Shown: positions 33,702-46,317, counted from the first letter of the stretch. The stretch: DNA of 64,000 bases from Nemophila menziesii (GCA_029959085.1 JARWIR010000244.1:1-64000); one strand, 5' to 3'. Translations and numbers: made by a program. Notes: a model not told the origin generated them from the letters alone.

Positions 33702-35374
33702 TCCATGGTTAACCCCCTCGAGAAACATTGAGAAACAACACGTAGCAAGAAAAGCATGTTATGCAATATGCAATATAGGTCTCTCAATGCTACACCATAC
33801 TGAAAGTCAAATATGTGCGCAGATATATACAAATACTATTACCAAAAGATTATCAACAGGCTATAATGTGTGGTTTTACTGTTACCTAATTAAACCCACT
33901 GTAACATTCTATGAACAGACTGATATCGTGTGTTTGTTCGTCAAGTGTTTAAAATATTAGAACTCAATCTTATGTGCTTCTTGAGATCATCTATTGTATT
34001 TCCTTTTTACCTGTTTCGTGATGTTTTTTAATTCTCATGCATATAATTGTATTGATATACTTACTAGTTTATTTCTTTCTCTATAAATAGATCTTAAATA
34101 AAGTGGTGTATTATCAGATTCATAAATTTGTGTTTGTATGCTTATATATTCTCCATCTTAATTCATTTCTTTATCTTCCATTTTGCAATGAAAAAAATGT
34201 ATAATTTCTTGTGTAAATCTATCATACCGATATTACAAAGATGCCATCAGTTTTGGAAGGGGTCAAAATAATGCTCTTATCTGGTCCAGGCTAGGTTAAA
34301 ACGGGTCAGATTGGAATGATCAACTCTTCTGTACTCTTATCAATGAGATATCTCTTTCCATTGTTCGCTTCAGTACCTACTTCTACTACTACTCAGTTTA
34401 ATGTCTATTTGACACTTTGTTATCCTGTGGCTATGTAATTGTTATTCTCGCTTTGACGAATTTCATTTCCTTGCAGTACGCCTAATCTGAGAAAATGGTA
34501 TTTATAGATGAATTATTTCATACAACTTTTCGGTAAGTACTATTTACTCTTTCGGGTCATATAAATAGATCTTCTTTTGTTCGAAATTCATAAATTTTCC
34601 ACATTAATACTTTTTCCAAAATTTTCCATCAGCAAAGAATCTTCCATTTCTAACAAAAACAAAGTTTTACTCATCCCTAAGAGTCTTTGTCTAGCTTCTT
34701 CAAGATGCTATATAGAAATAAGATTATATTATTTGTACCTTTCAAACTTGGTTAATTTTTTGATGAACCAATCGAGTAATAATATAGAGAGCATTGGTTC
34801 TAAGTGAGTTATTATTCGATCAAGAATCTATGTATTAATTTCATGCCTCTAAAATTAATTATGAAAATATAACTTTCTTGTAAGAAAAGAATTACATTAC
34901 ATCCACTACCCTTCAGAGACTATCTACTTTGTAGAAGAAACTTTTGATATAACTTGTAAGGAAAAAAACTTACAAGAACTCACGACTATCTACTTTTTAA
35001 ACTATGGCGATTTCTTAGAAAGTTGTTGTAAAACACCTTAAAATACTTTTAGCACCTTGTGAAATTTTGCCTATTTCCAGAATCCTAGAGAATAGGTACA
35101 AGAAAACAAGTACTTTGCTCAACCCACAATCCGGTGGATAAAGAAGAGAGAAATCATTCCTACATACACTTTCAGAAACAATTTCAGCTTGGCAATGTTC
35201 ATTTTAATATCAAGTTTGCTCACTTCCCCATCTTGCATTCACAATTACATATAAATAGCATCAAATTAATTAATGATAGTTTGAGTTTAGATACTCGCAC
35301 ATGAGTTTAGATACTTATCGTCTTTGTTTCTTCATGTGGTGTCAATGGCCACGTCGGACTGTATGTGTTATTTT
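33702..35374. other. Shared downstream flank of the older duplication (copy A)
   Basis: About 1.7 kb aligned with 46441-48384. Small ORFs such as 34577-34807 (IHKFSTLILFPKFS, LYYLYLSNLVN) have counterparts in copy B (47584-47787) with different frames, which argues against selection for coding. Copy A lacks 54 bp (47049-47102) and 180 bp (47411-47590) found in copy B. No gene is recognised. Confidence 0.4.
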
Positions 35375-35924
35375 TCCTTTTTGACCAAATTCAAAAACGC
35401 TGAAATTCAAGTGGTATACCCAATATTTTAGCAATCCTATCCTGCAACAACCCAATCTACAATATTACAATTAGCACCTACAATTTTATAGTATAGCTTT
35501 ACGTGAATAAAAATAACTTACTTATATCAAGTTGACACATATATCAGAATATAATATTACAAATTAATATACTAAGGATAAAAACACGTATTGTACAATA
35601 CCTTGAAAAGAGAAAAAGGGAACTGTGAGGACAAAATTGACGCACACATTTGTGAGGACTGCTTGGACAACCAGTGACCATGTTATCATACAAAATACAA
35701 GAATCATATATAAACTGAAAATTTAAGATGCACTAAGATTATATGAAACTAGAACTAACTCATAATCAAGTACTCTGCAATCACAGTCTTTGCAAAAATA
35801 GTAAGAGTAGGGTACTATTTCGAAAAATCGAACATGAATTATGTGAGTGAGAGTGAATAAGTTGTTAGATTTGGTAGTTATATGTAAAAAATAAATAAAA
35901 AGGTGATAAAACTTACAAGTGTCC
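35375..35924. other. Anonymous AT-rich spacer
   Basis: I see no ORF, LTR or RNA feature here. It begins where the older duplication ends. Confidence 0.4.
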
Positions 35925-36160
35925 TATAGGTCCATGCCCTGTATTATAAAAATGTACTATAGGTTCCTGTAATATGGAAAAAATTGCACTTTAAGTCCCT
36001 GTATTAAGAAAATAAATTTACTATATGGTATTATGAAAAATGCCGTAGAGGTCCCTGTATTATTAAAAAAAATACAATAAAGGTCCCTGTATTATGAAAA
36101 CAACTACAAGGCTTTGAAATTATTTTATTTTAATTAATTGCACTATAAGTCCCTACATAA
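35925..36160 (+). repeat. Imperfect ~40-45 bp tandem repeats (aggtccctgtattat)
   Basis: Five to six degenerate units are built on aggtccctgtattatgaaaa followed by a short A-rich linker with a ctataagt-type word. Spacing varies from about 38 to 50 bp. It is non-coding and may be a decayed minisatellite or the repeat region of a transposable element. Confidence 0.65.
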
Positions 36161-37869
36161 TACAATATAACCTAAATTTTATTAAAGAAAAAAAATTACA
36201 TTATAAAATAGAACAAATTATAGCTTGATAAAATAAATATCCAAAATTTGGTAGGTCCAACTACAAGATTTTGAAAATTTGGGGAGGCCCACGAATATAA
36301 CTTTTTTCTTATCTACATGATAAAATGGATTTTTCAAAAGACACGCGGAGCTACAGCTACGCCACTAAACATACAGACTCATGGTTAGCTTGGTGAAAAA
36401 ACACACACAAAGAAATTATAAGAAAGTCAAAATAATGTAAAAATGAAGGTGCTTAAGAGTAAATATATAAGGTGTATATAAAATATATAAGCATACTTTT
36501 CCATCATACACATAAGCCTTGTCCTGTAGTGCATGCGTAAAAATAAACATGATTTTTTAGTAGAGTGAATTTTAACACATTAATAGTTTATAGCCCAATA
36601 CAATAACTTTTTCCACAAATACTATTACATAGTTAAAGCTTACCATTTTCAACCCACATATAATTCCTTTTTCTTAAATGCAATGACCATCGATCATTTT
36701 GTATATTAGATAGCCTTTCTACTAAAATGCATGAACAAAACATAAATATAGTGTGTGAATGATATAACATGACTTTCTAGTTGCAAAAACTAGAAAAGAT
36801 CTACACAATTTAAGAATACATGGGTTCTTTAAACCTTCTTTGTGTATCATATGCTAGTGATTAGGAAGGAAAGTATTGGTTTCACAAGAACTTAAAGTCA
36901 AGTATTTGAAACTCAATTATGAGTAGAGTTATGATTTAGACACAAAAAAATTATTTTTAGCTTTGAAAGAGAATAAATGTAAATTAATTTCAAAGATGTT
37001 AATTAAATAAGGAAATAACTTATAATTTTGAAATAATTTTCAAATCTTGGCTTTGAATATTATCACTTGATTAAGCTATCTGGGTACGACTAAAGAAACA
37101 TATAGTTCCAAAGTTATGTTTGAATTATCATACATATTCACTTATTTAGTAATTTTATGAATGAACTAATGAAAAAATAAACTGTCATGATTGCTTGATG
37201 AATAATATATAGAGAGGGAAGAATATACATATAATCTTAATAGCATACCTTAGTGTTAAGAATACAAATTGTGATCGTCATTGTAGTTAACACCATGATT
37301 GTTGATTGAACAATAATTTTGTGTACTCTTCGCCATTCATATATGTAGAAACTTTTTACAGTATCTCTTGATGTTTTGACGGAAAAAAAACCACTCAAGT
37401 GTTTATTAAAACAAATGGTTACCATGCCCCTCGATGATAATAAAATTATGTTGAATGAAACTAAAAGGTTGTAACTGAAACACCAATTGGATTGAGAAAG
37501 CCTAATCAATTTAGAATTAAATGTTAATTAATAAGTTGAAAAATCCCAAATTCTATACCAATTGATTAAAATAAAAAAAATTGGAAAACAAAAACCCTAA
37601 TTACTTCTTAAAAAAATTATTATAATCTTTTTAGCAAAGAATTAGAAATTTAACAATAAAAAATCACTAAAAACAAAGAAGTTTATAAAAGATTAAGCTA
37701 ATTTAATTGTTTTTTTAGAAATTTTAGAAAAACTTAAATATTTGAAGTAAAAAGTTGAAACTAGATAAAAAGATTAAATGAAGATAATAATTTATCAAAT
37801 TTTTGAAGTAAGAAGTTGAAATAAGATATAAAAAAGTTTCAACAAAGATAGTAATCTAAGTGAACTATG
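36161..37869. other. Anonymous AT-rich interval with one minus-strand ORF
   Basis: No recognised gene. A minus-strand ORF of 90 codons (37509-37237) contains LLVSFNIILLSS and TIMVLTTMTITICIL, hydrophobic stretches that could be membrane segments but are equally expected from T-rich DNA. No homolog can be named. Confidence 0.25.
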
Positions 37870-38263
37870 ATCATGCTTATTGAATCCATTACAAGAAATT
37901 GTGTTCCATGAAAGGATCTAGATACAAAACTCCACTTTTCTATTTCTTTAACACAGTCTAACAATTATTCATCGCATAAGATTGAAATTTACAAAAAATA
38001 CGTAGTTTCATCAGATAGAGGATTTGACAGAAGATGTAAAGAAGATGGATGAATAATGTTGACCAATGTTCTAACTAAATAAATATATCTATGAAATTCA
38101 ATAGGTTTTAATCTAAGCCATCCAAATAAAAGATCAAGATTGAAAGTCATCCATGTTATAAGACGTGAATTAAAACGACACTTCACCATCATAAATACAC
38201 ATTATAACATAAGCTTTTGGCTTAGATTAACATTGGGCTTTATATTACAACAATCTCCACCTT
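37870..38263 (-). mobile_element. Possible copia 3' LTR fragment with PPT (minus strand)
   Basis: The minus strand reads AAGGTGGAGAT then TGTTGTAATATAAAGCCCAA, the usual arrangement of polypurine tract (38263-38252) and LTR start in many plant copia elements. No matching second LTR, primer site or pol domain was found nearby, so this could be an isolated fragment or a coincidence. Confidence 0.3.
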
Positions 38264-38825
38264 AAATTCAATACACATTGGTCAAAACAAAATATTTTCA
38301 TCAGAGTCTTCTAGCAATTGATAGTACCAAAATATTAGGTACTTGTAAAACAAAAATAAAAAACCTCACTCAACACACCACAATTTTAAACAATATGTCA
38401 AGATATTAGTACCCATATCTACAGTTTATCGAGTTAATAACCTCATAAGCAAATCAAATTATAATGTGCATAAGCTTTTTACTCAGTTGTATAACACTCT
38501 AGTTATTAGAAAATATAGTAACAAAATTTGACTTAGTCAAATGTAGCTCATTAATTAGTCCTTGTAACCAAATAACCTATCTAAAAAAATCACAAATAGC
38601 TATGTATTCAAATTTATTGAGTAGATAAAGACAGTAAAAGATGTAGTTGAAATTTTCAGTTAATGTAGTTCTTACCAAGGGTGAAACAAAATGACTAGCA
38701 ATGTCAACATCAAAATAATCCATTAGATCAAAAGGGTACATTTCTTTTTCCATTACAGAGACAAACCTTCAAAGTACTACTAATATATGAAACTACCCAT
38801 TGCATGCCAATGATCCAACCAAGGG
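38264..38825. other. Anonymous AT-rich interval
   Basis: No coding frame, repeat or RNA motif that I can support. If the neighbouring copia LTR is real, this would be its degraded internal 3' end, but no RNase H words are readable. Confidence 0.25.
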
Positions 38826-39415
38826 TTAGACATATTCTCACCTGGCGCATGTTACAAATTGTTCATTGGCTAGTGGGCCGTAGGTTCGGTTTACCTGGGG
38901 TATTACGAGTGGGAGTGATAAGGGATCGAGAATTGCGGCAGGAGTCATAAGGGCAAGATCACCATATCCTTTGCCACTTGATTATTAATTGTTACTGTAT
39001 ATAGCTTGCTGGGTAGTATGGGTTACCCAATTGGATATATATACTTATCTGATTTATTTATTTATCGCTTTATGAATGTTTAATCTATATTCAGACATAT
39101 ATCTGTTCAATGACAATGTATTAAAAATTTCCGCCTTTAGGTTAAATTCTCCATGTTACTATTATTTATTTTCTCGCTGATCGAGTGGAAGCTCACCAAC
39201 CTTTCCCCACCCTTTCAGGTTAAGATTACTTAAGGAGTTGGATAGTTGTCAGTATCACAGGACAAGTTGAAGAGGAAGAATATATTTTTGTATTTATTAG
39301 TTTGTATTCTTTAATTTTGCACAATGTAATGTAATAAATAGTTAGTTATTGTAATAAAATGTACATCAAATTATTTTAAATTAGATATAATAGTCGCGTT
39401 TTTCAAGGTGTGACA
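38826..39415 (+). mobile_element. Probable LTR 3' portion followed by a primer-binding site
   Basis: This less AT-rich stretch ends in ggtgtgaca, followed by agttcgtatcaaggcttagag. The words TGACA and a degenerate TGGTATCA site (39418-39430) are the usual end of a gypsy-type LTR and its tRNA-Met primer site. The 5' edge is not visible. No gag-pol follows; 39431-39890 is anonymous. Confidence 0.4.
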
Positions 39416-39890
39416 AGTTCGTATCAAGGCTTAGAGTAGTCTTTAAGCGTAACTAGGAATAGGATTCTCAGACTGTGGAAAATTGGTAGACAAAACATGT
39501 AAACCGATAAAAATTAGAATCAATTAGTAGTTGTCATTGAACCAACCCAATGAAAACACTTGAGGTTGATCCCTTGTCTAGTACTAATAAATGTGGTTAT
39601 AATCTCTTGAGTATGGCCAACTCGAGGGAGTGTCATTGTTTTTGGTTACTAGAATGGTCTATATTTGGACATTTAGGGCCTTAATGGAAAATTACTCAAT
39701 TGTGGTTAAACGTCAAAATTTCTAATTTCCATACTTGATAATTTTATAATAATTTGACGTTTATGTCTTATATTATTAATTCAAATAATTGAAATCATTT
39801 AAAGCAAAAAGAAAAAGTCACACTAAATAAATCGGGATTAGAAATTAATAGAAAAAGGAATTTCGAGGGAGATAATTTTTTAAGGTGGAA

Positions 39891-40500
39891 CAAGTGTGAA
39901 ACCCCAAATATTTTAATAAAAAGAAATTTGTATAAATATATTTTTAACTTATAATAAAAATATAATTAAATAAAATTATTTGTAATGAATACTATTATAT
40001 TTATATATCAAAGGAAATCTGTTTTAATATTTTATAAATTTTAAAATTATTTAAGTCCCTAGTGTAGCTTAGCATAAATGCATAATTGATTATTATAGTA
40101 AAGTAAACGAATTGATATAGGAAGGTAATAATATTATTGTTTATAAAAGAAAATCAATAAGTCCTCACACATCTCCACACTTACACCATCGACACAATCC
40201 TAATATCCTTTATTCCAAACCTATTGCATGGATAAGAATTAAAAATATCACCTTATTTGTTTTTTACTTTAACATATCCTTTCTAGCTATAATCATGATA
40301 AGTAAGAAGAAAAACTAACTCATGAGCTCAACATGTAAACTAATTATCTTTACGAACTTTCTCTATCTAAAAAAAAGGCTTTGATTATTTTCCTCTTTTC
40401 CCTTTGTTTCTATGTCCCTAGCCTCTTTTTCTTCAATTCTTGTGTGATTTTAGTATTATAATTCTGCTTTCCTTTGTCAAATATACCTTAATTTTATAGT
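39891..40500 (+). mobile_element. Possible 5' portion of a gypsy-type LTR
   Basis: The stretch gataattttttaaggtggaa could serve as a purine-rich tract, and it is followed by tgtgaaaccccaaatatttt, a plausible LTR start. With 38826-39415 it could be an internally deleted element in which the left LTR lost its beginning and the right LTR lost its end. The two parts do not overlap, so this cannot be verified from sequence comparison here. Confidence 0.3.
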
Positions 40501-41235
40501 ATGTTTCTTAAAGAGTCAATCAAACATGGCTTTGATCTGGGACCGTCAATAAAAGGCTACATTCAAGGTTTCAAATCATACATATACATCTCCTCCAGCT
40601 ATTTTGGTTTTATGCACATGCAATTGTTATTCGAAGTATACCACTACCTGATTGGGGTTAAGGGACCCCTCAATTCCCTTTCTTGTATCTCTACAGTGTT
40701 CAATCTACACATGCAGTGATGGTTTATTTTGAGATCAGTACTTTTGATATGGTATGTGATTATCTTCTCTTTTGCTTTCGATAGTGGTAATAATCAGCCA
40801 TGCATGCTATACTATTGGTTGAGAATGATGTTTTCCAGCGTGTCTATTTCTTTTTGGCTCTGCTTTGTCAAATTGAAAAATATGATCAAATCTTTGGATG
40901 GATTACTTAGACTTTCATTTATCTTTGGTTATCTTAATCAAGGATATAGATTTCGCTTTGATCTGTCTAGATTCGATTGGAGGTTTATAGCTGCTAAAAT
41001 TATGGTATTGGAAGCTCTATTATTTGTTTTACTTACTACTATGTGGCCGATACTTTTTATCACATTCAGCTATGTCTTTCTTCTCCTTAATTACATCAAT
41101 TTCTATTTTTTTATTTGGTCATACCTAACCACATGCAATCTCAATTAGAGCTTTATCTGCTTTTATCATAATGGTTTTTCTGTAAATCCATCAATTATTG
41201 CATGTCTCTTTTCATGAGTAAGGATTACTTTTGAA
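40501..41235. other. Interval with T-rich ORFs, possible LINE 5' region
   Basis: Two plus-strand ORFs (40501-40719, 72 codons; 40729-41148, 139 codons) are rich in Phe, Leu, Ile and Trp. The second looks like membrane protein (LLFVLLTTMWPILFITFSYV), but the composition follows from T-rich DNA. Because LINE endonuclease starts just downstream, the interval may be the 5' untranslated region of that LINE. No family is recognised. Confidence 0.25.
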
Positions 41236-41701
41236 ATTGTCATGGGATAGGGCACCCTTGACTAAAAAGTCCTTCAAACCATAATTAGTAAAAATAATTG
41301 TTCATTTGTGTGTCTTTTTGAGTCGAGGCCCCGTCAGAAAGATTTTAATGCTTGTTCTTTTTAAAACTTTAATAATTTTCATATAATAGAACATGGAGGA
41401 AGAGCTTATAGGTCTGGGGGTATTCTACTAATATGGAAAGATGCTTTGGTTATTCTATTAAATATGCTTGTTCTAATTTTGTTCTAGTGGAAGTTAAAGA
41501 ATCAGTCAGTTTTTCTTGGTATCTTATATGTGTTTATGCTCCTAATAATAATGAAGATCGATTTCAACTATGGAAAACCTTATCTAAGAAGATTAATCAA
41601 CTCGATAAACCACACATTATAATTGGAGACTTTAACGATATATCTAAATTTTCGGAGGAACTAAGGCGTAAAGTGGGTAATATGGATCGTATTCTTGAGT
41701 T
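41236..41701 (+). mobile_element. LINE endonuclease fragment (second, distinct LINE)
   Basis: With frame changes, the plus strand reads APLTKKSFKPIISKNN, a CLFESRPRQKDFNA stretch (the FLxETR region), EHGGRAYRSGGILLIWKDAL, then SWYLICVYAPNNNEDRFQLW and HIIIGDFNDISKFSEELRRK. These follow the order of the APE endonuclease of plant LINEs (GGIxLxWK, YAPNNxxxRxxLW, GDFN). It differs from the 7747 LINE. The fragment stops abruptly at about 41701, where copia sequence begins. Confidence 0.75.
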
Positions 41702-42026
41702 TAATGAACCTTGTGTTATCGATTCTTGTGATTCTCATCATGTTACATCTGATATAAGTAACATAATGCGTAGCTCACCTTATACAGGTGGTGATGGCAT
41801 CCAAATTAGTGATGGGTCTGGACTACTGATAACTCACACTAGTTCTTCTAACTTATCAATTTCATCGTCTAACTTTTTATTGAAATATGTTCTTTGTTCC
41901 ACCTCCATTAATCGAAATTTATTATCATTCACACGATTCAGTACTACTAGTCATACGTCCACTGAATATTTTCCCTCATGTGAAGGATTTGAAGATGGTG
42001 GCTACGCAAGTCAAAGGCCGGAGTAA
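41433..42026 (+). pseudogene. Chimeric ORF: LINE endonuclease joined in frame to copia protease
   Basis: A 197-codon ORF starts at the ATG at 41433. Residues 1-90 are LINE endonuclease (LICVYAPNNNEDRFQLWKTL, IIIGDFNDISKF). From about residue 91 (position 41702) the sequence is copia protease/gag-pre-integrase (EPCVIDSCDSHHVTSD, YTGGDGIQISDGSGLL, CSTSINRNLLS), ending at TAG after a frame shift near 41975. The protease DSG motif reads DSC. The fusion is the left breakpoint of the older duplication. Open length is notable, but expression is unsupported; the most likely explanation is an accidental junction. Confidence 0.7.
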
Positions 42027-44811
42027 TTAGCACATGTACGAGTGGCAGACAACATCCTCACCTCATGCCTAAACCACTAATACTACAACATCTTTTCAAG
42101 ACTGACACAAAATCTTGTACACCCCAATAAACGAACACTTAACTCTATTATTTTTACATTTAAATTACCTTTTTCATCATCTAATTTTGAACATTGCACC
42201 TCTCGTTTCAATAACAAAAGTCATCGTCTTCCCTTTTGGGATTCGACGATAAAGGGAACATACCCATTTGACATAATATTCTCGGATGTATGGGGACCTG
42301 CTCCTAAAACATCACATGACATTGTTTTGCTATTATATAATTTTTGTTGATCATTTTAATAGGTATGAATGGTTATTTTCATTAAAACTTATATCGGATG
42401 TCAAAATTATTTTTCTTAACTTCCAAATAGTTGTTGAAAAATATTTTCAATCCACCATCCATACATTATACATTGAACAGGGAGGCGAATAAATTTGCCT
42501 ACAACTTGTACTCTTATCATATGGAATCCATCATATGATCACACTACCTTACATATCTCAACTATTGGGGATTGCTGAAAGGCGTCCTCGATATATCATG
42601 GAAACGACTCTCACGTTGCTAGATAAAGCGACAAAGCCTAAGCTTTTTTGGCCACTAGCTTTTCAAACAATCGTATATTTAATCAATCTTATGTTATCCC
42701 CTTTACTTCAAAATAAATCTACATATGAACATATTTTTAAAGAGGTCCCTTCTTGTGAAAAATTACGAGTCTTTGGTTGCTTATGCTTTCCTTGGCTTAA
42801 TCCTTATGCTCATAATAAATTTTCTCCCAAGTCAACACAATGTGCTTTTTTAGGTTATTCTACACAACCCAATACCTATAAATGTTTAGACTTCGAAACA
42901 AATAAAATTTATATATCACGTCATGTCACCTTTGTTGAATTTGTGTTTACCTTTAAATCACACACCAATCTCTCATATGTCTCCCGTTTATACTCCCATA
43001 ACCAAAGCATGACTCCAAATACCATAAACTTCTCTCCACAACACCCTTTACATATTGAATTATTACCGCCTGTACCCTCAAAACCCCGCACCAAATGTCA
43101 AAATCCTATACATCACATAGCTGAACCTAAACACACAACTATGCCTACACATACAACCATGCCTACACAATCCAATACCATACCATAACCTTCTTGTAAA
43201 AAATTCTCCAACAACAGCACTGCGCATTCGTCACCCAACCGATCCCTAACTTTTATTATATTAAACATCTCATCCATTACGATCTAATGGTCAAATGACC
43301 ACTAGTGTTACCTCTACTTTAGATACTGCAAATCTAACATCTTCTTTTCCCACTCGTCTTAGTAATACTAGCATTCCCTTCCACCCATTGAATGCACGCT
43401 CGAAAAAATAACATTTTAAACTACTTCCGAAACTCAGCCTTATCACTCAAATATCACCGGAAGCCACTATCGAACCAACATGTGTCTCTAAAGCTTTAAA
43501 AGTCTCGAATGACATAAAGCAACGAGCGAGAAATTTGATACTCTATTTCGCAACAACACATGTACCTTGGTTCCACCACAAACAGCCACTAATATAATAA
43601 GATGTACATGAATTTTTTCGTATCAAATACAACCGAGATGTATCTATACAACACTACAAGGCGCGCCTAGTAGCCAAAGGTTTTCATCAACGACCACAAA
43701 TCGACTATACACCCACTTTTAGCCATGTTATAAAACCTACAACTGTTAGTTTGGTTTTCAAGTTAGCACTCAATTTTGGTTGGCAGTTTCCTATACATAT
43801 ATGCAAATTAAAGAAGGAAATCTATGGACTCAAACAAGAACCAAGTGCATAGTAAAAAGATATCCGTACATATCTTATACCTTTGGGTTTTATAAACTCA
43901 CACAGTGATGCATCCCTCTTTATTTTGAACAATATAAAATTCACCATTTATCTACTAGTCTATGCCAATGTTAGTATCTTAATAGGTAGCATGACACATG
44001 CAAGGAACACAATTATTTTGTCATAAAAAATATTATAGATCTCCTCTCAAAAATGAAATATGATTGACGTTAACGGAGTTCACTCTCCACTTTATACATC
44101 AACATATCTTGTTCTTAATGATGGAAGTCCAGCTACTGATGCTACTCAACATAGAGAAATTGTAGGAAAACTTCAGTACCTTCCTCTCACACGACAAGAT
44201 GTCGCTTTTTAAGTCAAGAAACTATCACAGTTGATGCACATACCTTCAGACACTTATTGAAATGCCGTTAAGTGTGTTCTATGCTATCAAAAACAAATTG
44301 CATCTCATGGCCTATTCATTCAAAATCATGTCAATTCCACTCTTTATGGATATTTTGATTTTGACAAGGTAGGTGACTTACATGATAGAAACTCAACTTC
44401 AGCATATTTCATCTTCTTTGGCTCCTTCCATATCTGTTGGTCCATGAAAAAGCAATTGTTGCACGATCCTCTATTGAAGCTGAATATCACGTAGTTGCCT
44501 CGACGGCCGCAAAACCAAATTGGATTCAAAATTTACTTCAAGAACTTCAATTTCCTATTATAAAGGTTCCCAATATATATTCTGATAACATCAGAGCAAT
44601 ATACCGCTGCTTCAAACAGGTATTCCATTCACGCATGAAGCATGTCGCCATAGACTTTTAATTTGTTAGAGACCAAGTAGCCGAAAATCAACTCATTGTT
44701 TTTCATGGTCACTCTGCCGATCAACCCGCAGATTTATTAACAAAACCACTCTCTCGACAACTATATCAACATCACTGCAACAAGTTAGGCGTGCTTGATG
44801 GTACGTTTGTC
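41702..44811 (+). pseudogene. copia pol remnant (copy B)
   Basis: Protease DSCDSHHVTSD; integrase in 42535-43188 (LLGIAERRPRYIMETTLTLL, TYEHIFKEVPSCEKLRVFGC, FLGYSTQPNTYKCLDFETNK); reverse transcriptase fragments with a ~100 bp deletion, and YANVSILIG at the YVDD position; and RNase H SSIEAEYHVVAST and YSDNIRAIYRCFKQVFHSRM (44460-44660). The integrase frame is better preserved than in copy A. The shared loss of YVDD shows the element was already dead before duplication. Confidence 0.83.
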
Positions 44812-45008
44812 TTGAGGGGGTATATTTAGGAAAGTCAATACCAAATCAATTCCAACATAAATCAAGGCAAGACAAGATAAGTAGTCAAATTAAATCATAT
44901 AAAATGTAATATTTTATTTTAGGTAGATTAATCATTTAGAGAGACAATATTATTTGTATATATACTTCATATACTTTCTTAATGAAGATATACAAGATTA
45001 CATCTTCT
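44812..45008 (+). repeat. copia PPT and 3' LTR (copy B)
   Basis: ttgaggggg at 44812-44820 precedes a 188-bp LTR (44821-45008) matching that at 31549-31736. The same flanking DNA (agatttaactcgatattaac) follows in both copies. Confidence 0.78.
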
Positions 45009-45164
45009 ATAGATTTAACTCGATATTAACTGTGAGTTTTTTTAATTAAAGAAGAATAGTTTAGTCTGTTAAGGCCCTAATTCTAAAGGGCGATTTGTTA
45101 TAAACCCTATTAACATAAACAATTTTAGGGTTAATCAATCTGCTCTTCATCTACAAATAACAGG

Positions 45165-46206
45165 ATGACACAAAAAATGGTAGGTTTACGTGAAGATGTA
45201 TTAATAAAGGTACTATGTACTGTATATATCAGTGTTGCGGTGCATTAGTAAATTCTTTTACCGTTTTCTTTAAAGCTCTTACTTCATCAACACGCATATG
45301 AAACATCAACGTGAGTGCATCCTAATTCATCGAGACAATGAGCGTAGTGCATTGTTATCATTTTATTCGTATGAATCGCTCAATGAAATCTCACCTCATC
45401 TGTAGATACCTCACTTCAATAAGAGCTGCAAATATTTAATGTTTCTTGGCCTAGCAATGGATTATTGCTTAGTGTCTCAGATAATAATTGTAGCTTGGTT
45501 TTATGTAATCCAGCAAATAGGGAATTTAAACTTCTTTCTCTAAGACCAAACTACACCAACTGTTACTTGATAATTGGATTTGTTTTCGACTCCAATAAAA
45601 ACGGTTACAAGGTCGTTATTATTAGAACTACCAATACAGCCTGAATCTTAAATCTAAGTAGTCATTCTTAGAGGCAAATTGAGCATGCATTGCCAAGTAA
45701 TGATGGTATTTATCCTGTTCAAGGGGTACCATTCAATGGAGAATTGCATTGGCATGCCCGAAGAAATAGAGAAATTATTAATATTATCATTTCTTTCAAT
45801 GTGAGCACTGAGGTGTTTCAATACATAAAGTATCTTTATGCTATCCCTCACGGTAGATAACTAATTGATAAGACTCTCACAATCTTAAATAATTTTCTTG
45901 CATTATTCGTATTCACACCTATACCACAATTTAGAACCACAGTTTGTGGAGATATGGGTAATGAAATAATATGGCGAGGTGGAATCTTGGAGCAGACAAT
46001 TCAGCATTCATGGAATTCTAAACAAATCTATAAAGTGGTCTTCTAGTTTGTTGTGGAAGAATGAAGCCATAATAATCGTAACCCATGGAGAAGAACTAAG
46101 ATTTTGTGCCCTCGACACTCATGAAATGACTAGTAGATGAATATTTAGCTACGGGTGATCACTTGGAGTGATGGTTTACAAGGAGAGTTTAATGTCTATA
46201 GAGTGA
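45165..46206 (+). pseudogene. F-box / F-box-associated pseudogene, SLF-like (copy B)
   Basis: This is the second copy of the gene at 31966. The start reads MTQKMVGLREDVLIKVL. The central part includes SNRE/REFKLLS-type words and GFVFDSNKNGYK. The FBA part reads FNGELHWHARRNREIINIII, MSVS/NVSTEVFQYIKYL, then KQYGEVESW with a stop, and WKNEAIIIVTHGEELRFCAL. The C-terminus is better preserved than in copy A: VMVYKESLMSIE then TGA at 46204-46206. Several shared stops (for example in the middle of FBA) show the gene was already a pseudogene, or nearly so, before duplication. Confidence 0.75.
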
Positions 46207-46228
46207 GAGAGATTGTTTTTTAGCATTG

Positions 46229-46317
46229 TATTATTATTATTATTATTCTTATTATTATTATTATTACTATTCTTATTATTATTATTATTCGTATTCTTAT
46301 TATTATTATTATTATTA
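46229..46317 (+). repeat. (TTA)n microsatellite
   Basis: About 89 bp of TTA repeats interrupted by ttc, act and cgt units. The corresponding place in copy A (33037-33053) has only five repeats, so it expanded after the older duplication. Confidence 0.95.

Larger units (their letters stand above)
28400..35374 (+). repeat. Older segmental duplication, copy A
   Basis: The block from aatgaacctt (28401) to the tatgtgttatttt stretch (35374) aligns in the same orientation with 41702-48384. It contains the copia element from the protease onward, its 3' LTR, the F-box pseudogene, and about 2.4 kb of downstream DNA. The two copies are clearly more diverged than the 49-kb pair and differ by several private indels of 50-530 bp, so this event is older. 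Confidence 0.88.

Noticed and set aside
35925..36160. Possible CRISPR-like array
   Set aside because: Repeats are diverged and spacers are A-rich linkers of irregular length in a plant nuclear context.
40729..41148. 139-codon ORF resembling a membrane protein
   Set aside because: Hydrophobicity is explained by T-rich sequence; no family, no splice or start context, and LINE sequence begins directly downstream.
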